DNA of 64,000 nt from JAMQKA01 sp043951865 (lineage in GTDB: Bacteria; Bacteroidota; Rhodothermia; Balneolales; Balneolaceae): the NCBI RefSeq assembly GCF_043951865.1, contig NZ_JBINJF010000001.1, positions 1 to 64,000 of the forward strand. The letters are read 5' to 3'. Shown here piece by piece: positions 1 to 7,205 of this stretch. Each line of letters begins with the position of its first letter. The first letter of the stretch is position 1. The translations under genes and the position numbers were made by a program. Below the pieces are notes generated by a model. That model was not told where the DNA came from, made no database searches, and saw only the letters and a program-made list of their open reading frames with translations.

Positions 1-95
1 ATGGCCGCCGTCAGGGTCGTCTTGCCGTGATCCACATGACCTATCGTTCCTATGTTTACATGCGGCTTCGTTCGCTGAAAGGTTTCTTTTGCCAT
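1..95 (-). CDS. tuf: Elongation factor Tu, N-terminal fragment
   Basis: Only the first 31 codons lie in the window; the rest runs off the left edge. The translation begins MAKETFQRTKPHVNIGTIGH and continues with the P-loop VDHGKTTLTAA, which is diagnostic of EF-Tu (P-loop motif GHVDHGKT). EF-Tu is the GTPase that delivers aminoacyl-tRNA to the ribosome. The gene lies 73 bp downstream of a four-tRNA cluster on the same strand and is probably co-transcribed with it, as in the E. coli tufB operon. The start is the ATG at 93-95. Identification is firm although the gene is partial. Confidence 0.95.
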   Translation of the reverse strand, partial: MAKETFQRTKPHVNIGTIGHVDHGKTTLTAA

Positions 96-168
96 GATTA
101 ATATTCTTGCGTTAAATGTTTATTAATACAAACGTTCTAAAGTTGAACCGAGCTGGCAACAGCGTATG

Positions 169-240
<72 letters not shown>

Positions 241-267
241 TTAACTGCAGCAAAATGATTTTCAAAG

Positions 268-340
268 AGCGGGCGACCGGAGTCGAACCGGCAACATTCA
301 CCTTGGAAGGGTGACACTCTACCAATTGAGTTACGCCCGC
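268..340 (-). tRNA. tRNA-Gly (anticodon TCC)
   Basis: The minus strand shows a 7-bp acceptor stem GCGGGCG/CGCCCGC, anticodon stem TCACC/GGTGA around loop CTTCCAA (anticodon TCC) and T-loop GGTTCGACTCC. The discriminator is T and CCA is not encoded. It is third in the Thr-Tyr-Gly-Thr-tuf array. Confidence 0.96.
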
Positions 341-353
341 TTCTGAAATTATT

Positions 354-403
354 GAATGATTGAATCAATGAATGATGGAAAACTTCATCACATTCAATCA
401 TTC
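354..403. repeat. Perfect 12-bp inverted repeat in a tRNA spacer
   Basis: GAATGATTGAAT at 354-365 is the exact reverse complement of ATTCAATCATTC at 392-403. They can form a hairpin with a 26-nt loop in the transcript between tRNA-Tyr and tRNA-Gly. There is no T-tract after it, so an RNA-processing element is more likely than a terminator. The role is inference. Confidence 0.6.
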
Positions 404-417
404 ACCAATTCGTACTG

Positions 418-500
418 TGGGGGGAGTAGGATTCGAACCTACGAAGGCTCACGCCAACAGATTTACAGTCTGCCCCAGTTGGCCACTTTGGTATCCCCCC
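418..500 (-). tRNA. tRNA-Tyr (anticodon GTA)
   Basis: The minus strand has acceptor stem GGGGGGA/TCCCCCC with discriminator A and anticodon loop CTGTAAA (anticodon GTA). A long variable arm and the roughly 83-nt length are typical of bacterial class II tRNA-Tyr. The T-loop is GGTTCGAATCC. Confidence 0.96.
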
Positions 501-549
501 AATCGGTTTCAACATGTCAAAAAAAACAAGACGCTTTGGCGCCAACATG

Positions 550-621
550 AGCCAGCGGCCGGATTTGAACCGACGACCGGCTGTTTACAAGACAGCTGCT
601 CTACCCCTGAGCTACGCTGGC
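550..621 (-). tRNA. tRNA-Thr (anticodon TGT)
   Basis: The minus strand shows acceptor GCCAGCG/CGCTGGC, D-arm AGCTCAGGGGTAGAGC, anticodon stem GCTGT/ACAGC with loop CTTGTAA (anticodon TGT) and T-loop GGTTCAAATCC. It is the first tRNA of the array, so the operon promoter should lie within about 622-870. Confidence 0.96.
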
Positions 622-871
622 TTATGTTGGAACTCAAAAAATCTTAATTAACAAATACTGATCCAACTATCTTATTCATACATAAAACAAGAAAAAAAAC
701 ACCATGCAATGCAATATATTGAAAAGACAGTACCGCCTTTTCAACCGAACAGGAACACAGCATTTTTCGGGTTCAGCCCAGACTCCTATCAACGTCTAAG
801 CGAAAGACTCGAAAACTAAGAACCGTTTCTTTTTTTGTCAACATTAATTTTACGAAAAATTTTACTCCCAC

Positions 872-1516
872 CTACACATCACTTTTGACATTTTTTTTCT
901 TCCTAAAATAGTGCATACCAGCTTTTATAAGAATAATTACGGCAATAATTCCCAGTATGATTCTACTGTAAATGCCCAGATACTCTCCGATGATGCGCCA
1001 GTTCTCATGGACAATCCATCCAAAGCCGAGCAGGATTGAATTCCACAAAACAGAACTTATCGTAGAACTTACTACGGTCGGGATAACCGGTGTGTGCGAT
1101 ATGCCGGCTGTGAGTGAAATCACTGAACGGGTCCCCGCCAGAAAGCGGTTGGCCAACACTACCCCCTGGCCCCACCGTTGCATCCAGTGCCTTACTTTTT
1201 CGACATACTCTACCGGAATAAATCTTACGATCCAGAACCGTTCACGCTGCTGCTGAATTTGAGTACCCCAGTGGCTTCCCAGCCAGTACATTGTCATAAA
1301 TCCAATGACCGATGCGACGGTTGTAAGTAACAAAACCGGCACCAGGTGAATAATATTTTCGGCGGCAAGGTATCCCCCAAATGCGACCAGCAGATCGCCG
1401 GGTATGGGAGGCAGTACATTTTCGACATACGCTACAACAAAAAATACCGCGTAGATACTTATCGGCGGCAGGACCTTAACCCACTGGATCAAATCTTGTG
1501 TAAACTCTTCAAGCAT
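872..1516 (-). CDS. DedA family membrane protein
   Basis: This 214-aa protein has a DedA/SNARE-associated (PF09335-type) layout. An N-terminal hydrophobic segment is followed by the motif VENVLPPIPGDLLVAFGGYLA around residues 31-51. Further membrane stretches lie near 57-78 and 175-205, and the family-typical R-x(4)GTRSVISLTAG segment lies near 123-138. DedA proteins sit in the inner membrane and are linked to lipid scrambling or flipping, membrane homeostasis and resistance to cationic compounds; the exact substrate is not predicted here. It is the last gene of a tight minus-strand operon, starting 3 bp after ispF ends. No clear terminator was seen downstream. Confidence 0.88.
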   Translation of the reverse strand: MLEEFTQDLIQWVKVLPPISIYAVFFVVAYVENVLPPIPGDLLVAFGGYLAAENIIHLVPVLLLTTVASVIGFMTMYWLGSHWGTQIQQQRERFWIVRFIPVEYVEKVRHWMQRWGQGVVLANRFLAGTRSVISLTAGISHTPVIPTVVSSTISSVLWNSILLGFGWIVHENWRIIGEYLGIYSRIILGIIAVIILIKAGMHYFRKKKNVKSDV

Positions 1517-1519
1517 AAA

Positions 1520-2002
1520 TCATTCTTTAAGTATCAGCACGGTTGCGTATGCCGACATGCCCTTTTCCATCCCTTCAAAACCGAGCCCTTCCGACGTTGT
1601 GGCCTTGACCGATATCCGACCAATCGACGATTCCAGATCTTCGGCCACGTTCTGCCTCATCTCGGTGATATGGGGAGCCAACCTGGGACGCTCTGCGACG
1701 ACGGTGGCATCCACATTACTGACGTAAAACTGTTGCTCCTGCAGCAGTGCGCGGCATTTTCGCAACAAAATACGGCTGTCAATATCTTTAAATGAGGCGT
1801 CATCATCGGGAAACTGCTGCCCGATGTCGCCCAGGGCTGCCGCTCCCAGCAGGGCGTCGCATACAGCGTGAAGCAGTACGTCGGCATCGGAATGCCCGGC
1901 CAGCCCCTTTTCATGGGGAATAGTGACGCCGCCAACAACCAACGGGCGCCCCCTCACCAGCTTGTGCACATCGTATCCATGACCGACTCGTATATCTTTC
2001 AT
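1520..2002 (-). CDS. ispF: 2-C-methyl-D-erythritol 2,4-cyclodiphosphate synthase
   Basis: This 160-aa protein has the usual IspF length. It converts 4-diphosphocytidyl-2-C-methylerythritol 2-phosphate to the cyclic diphosphate in the non-mevalonate (MEP) isoprenoid pathway. Visible signatures are the N-terminal GHGYDVHKL (metal ligands Asp and His), GLAGHSDADVLLHA (third zinc ligand His), GDIGQQFPDDD and the C-terminal KATTSEGLGFEGMEKGMSAYA. It overlaps the end of ispD by 4 bp (ATGA type), which indicates translational coupling with the preceding step of the same pathway. Confidence 0.97.
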   Translation of the reverse strand: MKDIRVGHGYDVHKLVRGRPLVVGGVTIPHEKGLAGHSDADVLLHAVCDALLGAAALGDIGQQFPDDDASFKDIDSRILLRKCRALLQEQQFYVSNVDATVVAERPRLAPHITEMRQNVAEDLESSIGRISVKATTSEGLGFEGMEKGMSAYATVLILKE

Positions 2003-2691
2003 TTTCCTTTTTCCTCCAATAACAGCCTGGCCAGTTTCAGATCAACAGGATAGGTAATTTTAAAGTTATCACGATCGCCCTTCACCATCTTTACGGGGTA
2101 CCCGCTCCGCTCCACCAGGGAGGCATCATCCGTCCCGATAAAACCCTCTTTAAAAGCACTTTCATAGGCCTCCAGTAAAACGTGTTTTTTAAAAATCTGG
2201 GGCGTCTGGGTTTGCCACAACCAACGTCGGTCCGGCGTTTCCGTGACGAGCTGGCTTTCATCCACTTTCTTGATCGTATCTTTTGCAGGCACCCCGACGA
2301 TAGCTCCGCCAATCTCCGAAGCCGCCTTGATACATTGCCCAATCACCTGTTGGGTGACAAATGGGCGAACAGCATCGTGCACAGCGACCAAATCGACAGT
2401 TGCTGTCTGCCTCAAAGCGTTATAAATAGAATGCTGCCGCTCTGTGCCTCCCTGCACGCAGACGTAGCTGATATTTTCAGGCAGCGAGCGTTTCAGGATC
2501 GAGCGGGCGACATCCTCATACTCGGTGGTGGTAGCCACCACTATCTGCCGAACCTGAGACAGCGGGACAAACCGGGTGATGGTGTGCTCCAGGATCGTTT
2601 TTCCCGCAATACTGATAAACGGTTTGGCAGTGGTGCGATTCAGCCGCTCCCCCGATCCCGCAGCCGGAATAATCAGTGCAACAGAATCCAC
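1999..2691 (-). CDS. ispD: 2-C-methyl-D-erythritol 4-phosphate cytidylyltransferase
   Basis: This 230-aa protein matches normal IspD length. It joins CTP and methylerythritol 4-phosphate in the MEP pathway. The N-terminal nucleotide-binding motif is ALIIPAAGSGERLNRTTAKPF, followed by LVAVHDAVRPFV (family VHDAARP motif) near 103-114 and RRWLWQTQTPQIFK near 154-167. The C-terminal region GDRDNFKITYPVDL is the family KIT signature. It starts 2 bp after queA ends and overlaps ispF by 4 bp. Confidence 0.97.
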   Translation of the reverse strand: MDSVALIIPAAGSGERLNRTTAKPFISIAGKTILEHTITRFVPLSQVRQIVVATTTEYEDVARSILKRSLPENISYVCVQGGTERQHSIYNALRQTATVDLVAVHDAVRPFVTQQVIGQCIKAASEIGGAIVGVPAKDTIKKVDESQLVTETPDRRWLWQTQTPQIFKKHVLLEAYESAFKEGFIGTDDASLVERSGYPVKMVKGDRDNFKITYPVDLKLARLLLEEKGK

Positions 2692-2693
2692 TG

Positions 2694-3740
2694 CTATAGA
2701 ATTATTATTGCATCTCCGAAGGCGAAGAAACGATAATCCTTTTCCTGGGCTTCTTCATACGCTTCCATGAGAAAATCGTAGCCCGCAAACGCGGCTCCAA
2801 GCATCAACATGGTAGACTCCGGCCGGTGAAAATTGGTAATTACAGCTTCCGTGATCTTGAAGTCGTAGGGAGGATAAATGAACTTGTCGGTCCACCCCGT
2901 GCTCGGCTTTGAGATTCCACTGGCAGTGATACTTGTTTCGATGGTCCGTACAGACGTTGTGCCGCAGGCAACCACTTTTTTATCCTTGCTCTGTAGCGCT
3001 TCATTAATCTTGGCAGAGGTTTCTTCGGAAATAAAGTAGTTTTCTGAGTCCATCCGGTGCTTCGTAAGGTCTTCAACCTCAACCGGCCTGAACGTTCCCC
3101 AGCCGATATGCAGCGTTATTGGAAGCAGTTCAACTCCTTTGTCCTCGAGCTTTTCCACCAGTTCGTGCGTAAAGTGCATGGCCGCAAAAGGCGCCGCCAC
3201 GGCCCCTCGCTCCTTGGCAAAAATACTTTGATAGCGCTCCTTGTCCTCCTCTACGGGATCCCGCTCGATATAGGGTGGAAGCGGCATTTCCCCGATTTCA
3301 TCCAGCCTTGCATACAGCTCTTCGTTGGTTCCCTCAAAAAGGAACCGGATCGTACGCCCGCGCGAGGTCGTGTTGTCGATCACCTCGGCCATCAAATCTT
3401 CCCCGAAATAGAGTTTATTCCCGATCCGAATTTTCCGCGCAGGTTCAACCAGCACATCCCAGAGCTTGTTTTCCGGCATCAACTCGCGCAACAGGAAAAC
3501 CTCGATATCGGCCTCCGTCTTCTCTTTTTTTCCCTTGAGGCGGGCTGGAAAAACCTTGGTATCATTATAAATTAATACATCTCCTTCGTTCAAATACTTG
3601 TGGATATCAGCAAATGTCTCATGTTTGATCGACTGGTCTTCCCGATTGAGAACCATCAATTTAGCTGCATCTCTTGGCTCAACAGGTTCCTCAGGAACAT
3701 TGAATTCATCAGTTTCAAACTTAAAATCAGTTAATTTCAT
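2694..3740 (-). CDS. queA: S-adenosylmethionine:tRNA ribosyltransferase-isomerase
   Basis: This 348-aa protein is full length for QueA, which transfers and isomerises the ribosyl moiety of AdoMet onto preQ1-modified tRNA to form epoxyqueuosine. Signatures include the N-terminal MKLTDFKFE, EGDVLIYNDTKVFPARLKG near 53-71, GEMPLPPYIER near 150-160 and GAVAAPFAAMHFT near 178-190. LHIGWGTFRPVEVEDLTKHRMDSE and the C-terminal FGDAIIIL follow. It heads the queA-ispD-ispF-dedA operon. A tRNA-Ser gene is divergently placed 110 bp away. Confidence 0.97.
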   Translation of the reverse strand: MKLTDFKFETDEFNVPEEPVEPRDAAKLMVLNREDQSIKHETFADIHKYLNEGDVLIYNDTKVFPARLKGKKEKTEADIEVFLLRELMPENKLWDVLVEPARKIRIGNKLYFGEDLMAEVIDNTTSRGRTIRFLFEGTNEELYARLDEIGEMPLPPYIERDPVEEDKERYQSIFAKERGAVAAPFAAMHFTHELVEKLEDKGVELLPITLHIGWGTFRPVEVEDLTKHRMDSENYFISEETSAKINEALQSKDKKVVACGTTSVRTIETSITASGISKPSTGWTDKFIYPPYDFKITEAVITNFHRPESTMLMLGAAFAGYDFLMEAYEEAQEKDYRFFAFGDAIIIL

Positions 3741-3850
3741 TCTTTAACAGCGGACTTTTATTTGAGTTGAATTACCTTTATCTTCCGAAGATTGAAAGCC
3801 TGTAAATATACTCCATTTTATCTGCCAGGACAAGTTTTCTATTCCCCGTC

Positions 3851-3938
3851 GGAGGTGTGCCAGAGCGGTCGAATGGGGCGGTCTCGAAAACCGTTGAGCC
3901 GTTTTACGGTTCCGGGGGTTCGAATCCCTCCACCTCCG
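3851..3938 (+). tRNA. tRNA-Ser (anticodon CGA)
   Basis: The plus strand folds with acceptor GGAGGTG/CACCTCC, discriminator G, and anticodon stem GCGGT/ACCGT around loop CTCGAAA (anticodon CGA). A long class II variable arm and T-loop GGTTCGAATCC follow. CCA is not encoded. Confidence 0.95.
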
Positions 3939-4353
3939 CACTCGTTCTTCAGAGCGAAACATCTATTGCCTTTTCCATTCTCTAACGTATTCTCTGACCC
4001 CGGCAAACCTGTTTCCCGCTTGGCCAATTATTAATAAAAAAACGTATATGATCGGCAGGTCGACCTCTCCACACCTTTGCGTTCCCAAAAGCGTCCTGCT
4101 CTTGCACCTGAAACAGCAAGAACAGTACTTTGTGCTTAGGAAGGCGTTGAAAAATTTTAACTGCCATCTACCAGCAAGGCCCTTTACCTGGTGCCACAAC
4201 ACGTTATTTTCCGGAAGTACCATACACTTACATTTTTTTTCCAAAAGTACATCAATCTCTTTCCAATTCTGCAACTCTTTGTTATAATTAAATGTTACTG
4301 CATTACGTTGACGAGTATACTCGCAAGGACAGCACTTTTAAAATCATCGATTT
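3939..4353. other. Gene-free intergenic stretch, 415 bp
   Basis: This lies between tRNA-Ser and the next plus-strand gene. Open frames here have no recognisable motifs and look like noise. It presumably contains the promoter of the gene at 4354, but no promoter could be placed with confidence. A 10-base string (GTTGACGAGT, 4308-4317) recurs upstream of the polyketide synthase at 12721-12730. Confidence 0.4.
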
Positions 4354-4848
4354 ATGAAAACCACAGGTTTAGCAATCGCTTTTACGCTCTCTCTTTTTGT
4401 TATTTCTGCCATAACCGCTTATGGACAGTTCAGGGACCAGGAACATAACCAGGATTTTACGGGACCGCTGGTGCAGCAACAGCGCAGCGAGGCCGGGAAC
4501 TGGTCGAACCTGTTCAACATGAAAATGAGTCACTCTTATTCGATGTCGTTTATGAGCATGGGCGGCCAATACCGCAATGTAAACGCCTACACCAACAGCA
4601 TGGATTTCTTTTTCTCGGACCGGCTGACGGGGGAGCTCGACATTTCACTGATGCACTCCCCGTTTGGGCAGGGATTTTCCAACACCAACAATCAGCTCGG
4701 GGCTGATATCGTCATTCGGAATGCCGCCCTTAATTACCAGCTGAGCGAGAAAAGCCATATTACCATTCAATTTCAGCAGCATCCCGGTTCTTTCTATTCA
4801 CCATACGGGGGAAATCCTTATAATCCTTTTGGATACAACAGATATTAA
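4354..4848 (+). CDS. Small secreted protein of unknown function
   Basis: The 164-aa product is not assigned to a family I recognise. It has a clear Sec signal peptide (hydrophobic core about residues 5-20, likely cut after AYGQ near residue 24). The mature part is rich in Met, Ser, Asn, Phe and Tyr. Segments such as SYSMSFMSMGGQY and IRNAALNYQLSEKSHITIQFQQ have alternating polar and hydrophobic residues, suggesting beta strands of an outer-membrane or periplasmic protein. The C-terminus is a Gly/Pro/Asn/Tyr-rich tail. It lies 30 bp upstream of the LytR_C gene and may be co-transcribed with it. Confidence 0.7.
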   Translation: MKTTGLAIAFTLSLFVISAITAYGQFRDQEHNQDFTGPLVQQQRSEAGNWSNLFNMKMSHSYSMSFMSMGGQYRNVNAYTNSMDFFFSDRLTGELDISLMHSPFGQGFSNTNNQLGADIVIRNAALNYQLSEKSHITIQFQQHPGSFYSPYGGNPYNPFGYNRY

Positions 4849-4878
4849 CATCCCAATTAGCCTGCTTGCCGAGAGCGC

Positions 4879-5328
4879 ATGACAAAACCCGATACCGATA
4901 ACAATCTGGCCCTGAATGCAGTTATTGGTTTCCTGAGCCTGCTGTTGGTTATCCTGCTTATAGCTCTCGGAACCCGCGTTCTTTTTCCACGCATTGAAAA
5001 TCAACGTTCAGAACAAACAGCCGAGCTGATAGGAGATATTATCCAAATAGAGGTACTGAACGGCTGCGGTGTTTCCGGGCTGGCCAATGATTTTACCTCA
5101 CTCCTGCGCAAAAACGGATTTGATGTAGTTGAAACCGGAAATTTTGAAAACTTTGATCTTGAGGAAACCATTGTCGTAGCGCGTACTTTCAACAAAGAAA
5201 ATGCACAGCGTGTTGCAGAAGCACTCGGCATCGAAGAAAAAAACATCATTATTGAAGCTTCTGATGATTTTTACCTGGATGCCACTGTCGTAATCGGCTC
5301 CGACTATCAATCACTAACCATACAATGA
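4879..5328 (+). CDS. LytR C-terminal domain membrane protein
   Basis: This 149-aa protein has a short cytoplasmic N-terminus, one membrane helix at about residues 14-37, and an external LytR_C-type domain from about 55 to 147. That domain starts IQIEVLNGCGVSGLA, a strong match to the family motif V-x-V-x-N-G-x-G. In LytR-CpsA-Psr proteins this domain follows the wall-polymer ligase domain; here it stands alone, as is common next to rsfS in this group of bacteria. Its molecular function is unknown. It ends 4 bp before rsfS, so the two are in one operon. Confidence 0.85.
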   Translation: MTKPDTDNNLALNAVIGFLSLLLVILLIALGTRVLFPRIENQRSEQTAELIGDIIQIEVLNGCGVSGLANDFTSLLRKNGFDVVETGNFENFDLEETIVVARTFNKENAQRVAEALGIEEKNIIIEASDDFYLDATVVIGSDYQSLTIQ

Positions 5329-5332
5329 CCAT

Positions 5333-5752
5333 ATGACCCAAAACGCCCGAACGAAGAAAGATGAGCAACAGTTTACCGCGGTAAACTCTTCCAAGACAGC
5401 TGATACCGACCAGCTGACAACCGTTATCACGGATGCACTTCTCGAAAAAAAGGGAGAGGAAATCACTATTCTGGATGTCCACGAGCTGACCACCCTGACT
5501 GATAAATTTGTGGTATGTCACGCCTCCTCCGATGTACAGATCAAGGCACTGGCCAACAACGTGCTGCAGGCTACCAAAGAAAAACTGGGAGAAGCGGTCT
5601 GGAAGGAAGAGGGACGCGACTCTCGCCGGTGGGTGATTCTTGACTACGTGAATGTGGTGGTCCATATTTTCAAAAAAGAACTTCGCGATTACTATGCACT
5701 CGAACGAATGTGGAATGATGCTGAAGTCACAAGAGTCGAAGACAGCGAGTAA
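5333..5752 (+). CDS. rsfS: Ribosome silencing factor RsfS
   Basis: This 139-aa protein belongs to the RsfS/Iojap family, which binds ribosomal protein L14 and blocks subunit joining during starvation. The core, about residues 25-130, contains ITDALLEKKGEEITILDVHEL, TDKFVVCHASSDVQIKALA and the signature RRWVILDYVNVVVHIFKKELRDYYALERMW. The N-terminal 22 residues are an unconserved polar extension. It sits between the LytR_C gene (4 bp) and a lipoprotein gene (3 bp). Confidence 0.95.
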   Translation: MTQNARTKKDEQQFTAVNSSKTADTDQLTTVITDALLEKKGEEITILDVHELTTLTDKFVVCHASSDVQIKALANNVLQATKEKLGEAVWKEEGRDSRRWVILDYVNVVVHIFKKELRDYYALERMWNDAEVTRVEDSE

Positions 5753-5755
5753 TAC

Positions 5756-6187
5756 ATGTTCAAATTTGGTTTGTCTTTTATTCCACTTTTCGTGGTTTTG
5801 CTGCTCGGCTGCGGCTCTTCACACACAAAAAACTCGATTCCAGAAGCCTATTCCAACCAGGTTGAATTGAAACCGGCTGCCGATCTTGAAAATACGGTTG
5901 AATCGACGGTTTATATCGATTCAGTACAGGTGTATGAGTCGGATGATCGGCTTTCTCTGCTCGTTTTAGGGGCTTTTCCCGATGGTTGCACAAGCATTGG
6001 TGAGGCTGATTTCCAGACCCGGGCCGACACAATTTCATTATCACTGAGTACCTGGCGAAATCCTGATCAGGCTTGTACCCAGGCATTGGTCGCTTTTTCA
6101 TTTATCTATCGAAAAATTCCCGAACCCGTACTCCGGGAAGCCCGCGTCGTCAACATTAACGGAACAGATTACTCCTTAACCCAATAA
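5756..6187 (+). CDS. Putative lipoprotein, unknown function
   Basis: This 143-aa product has a lipoprotein signal peptide with lipobox LLGC and acylation at Cys19. The mature domain is a compact alpha/beta-looking region (IDSVQVYESDDRLSLLVLGAFPDGCTS, then LSTWRNPDQACTQALVAFSF) with two further Cys near 81 and 107 that could form a disulfide. The phrase on poor, degraded charge and no known motif means no function can be assigned. It follows rsfS by 3 bp and precedes the dehydrogenase by 6 bp, so it belongs to the same operon. Confidence 0.75.
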   Translation: MFKFGLSFIPLFVVLLLGCGSSHTKNSIPEAYSNQVELKPAADLENTVESTVYIDSVQVYESDDRLSLLVLGAFPDGCTSIGEADFQTRADTISLSLSTWRNPDQACTQALVAFSFIYRKIPEPVLREARVVNINGTDYSLTQ

Positions 6188-6193
6188 TATTTC

Positions 6194-7168
6194 ATGTCGT
6201 ACCGCATCCTCATTACCGAACCGATCGTAGATTCTGTAATCGAAAAACTTGAAGAGCATTACGAGGTAGTCGTGGGAACTCGCGGCCAATACAGTGATGA
6301 GGAAACGCTTGTTCAGGCGATCCCCGAATTTGACGCACTCCTGCCGATGCTCTCTTGTCCTGTAACCGAACGGGTGCTGCGCGCGGGATCCCGGCTAAAG
6401 ATTGTGGCAAATCATGCGGTCGGCTATAACAACATCGATGTTGAGGCCGCGCGGCAGGAAGGAGTAAAAGTAGCCAACACGCCCGGCGTACTTAGTGAAT
6501 CGAGTGCGGACTGTGCAATGGCCCTGATGCTGGCGGTGGCTCGAAAAATCGTGGACGCCCAGCAATTTTTATACGACGGTAAATTTGACGGGTGGGACCC
6601 CCTCGCTTTTTTGGGAATGGAACTGAACGACAAAACCCTGGGTATTTTCGGGATGGGGCGCATTGGCACCGCAGTTGCCCGGCGGGCCCGCGCTTTTGGG
6701 ATGCATATCACATATCACAACCGAAGCCGCGTGGACGAGGAAACCGAACAGAAGCTGGAAGCTGAATTTATTCCCGAACTGGACACCCTGGTTGAACAGG
6801 CGGATGTGCTCAGCCTCAATTGCCCGCTTACTGATGAAACGCATCACGCCATCGATGCCGGGATGCTCGAGCGAATGCCTGACCACGCCCTGCTTATCAA
6901 TACCGCAAGAGGTCCGGTGGTCGATGAAGCCGCCCTGGCCGAAGCCCTCCATAACGGTACCATAGGGGGAGCAGGCCTCGACGTTTTTGAAGAAGAACCG
7001 GAAGTCCATCCCGACCTGCTCTCCGCTCCCAACTGTGTGTTAACGCCCCATATCGCAAGCGCCACGCACGAGACACGCAAAGCGATCGGAATGCTTGCGG
7101 CCAATGCCATCATCGGCGTGCTTGAAGGAACTCCTGATGAGGAAATACCAAACTTGATTCAGGATTAA
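6194..7168 (+). CDS. D-2-hydroxyacid dehydrogenase (glyoxylate/hydroxypyruvate reductase type)
   Basis: This 324-aa protein is a member of the D-isomer-specific 2-hydroxyacid dehydrogenase family, which reduces 2-oxo acids such as glyoxylate or hydroxypyruvate with NAD(P)H. The nucleotide-binding motif LGIFGMGRIGTAVARRARAFG lies near 147-167. Catalytic residues are the Arg in LINTARGPVVDEAAL, the Glu in DVFEEEPEVHP and the His in LTPHIASATHETR. His-Asn-Arg-Ser-Arg after the second Rossmann strand favours NADPH. Exact substrate is uncertain; SerA-type regulatory domains are absent. It is the fourth gene after the LytR_C gene in a tight operon. Confidence 0.9.
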   Translation: MSYRILITEPIVDSVIEKLEEHYEVVVGTRGQYSDEETLVQAIPEFDALLPMLSCPVTERVLRAGSRLKIVANHAVGYNNIDVEAARQEGVKVANTPGVLSESSADCAMALMLAVARKIVDAQQFLYDGKFDGWDPLAFLGMELNDKTLGIFGMGRIGTAVARRARAFGMHITYHNRSRVDEETEQKLEAEFIPELDTLVEQADVLSLNCPLTDETHHAIDAGMLERMPDHALLINTARGPVVDEAALAEALHNGTIGGAGLDVFEEEPEVHPDLLSAPNCVLTPHIASATHETRKAIGMLAANAIIGVLEGTPDEEIPNLIQD

Positions 7169-7205
7169 AATCACCCCATATTTCCATTCTTTACTACATT
7201 ATGGA

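Noticed and set aside
3963..4274. 103-aa minus-strand frame after tRNA-Ser
   Set aside because: No motif, unusual composition, no operon context.
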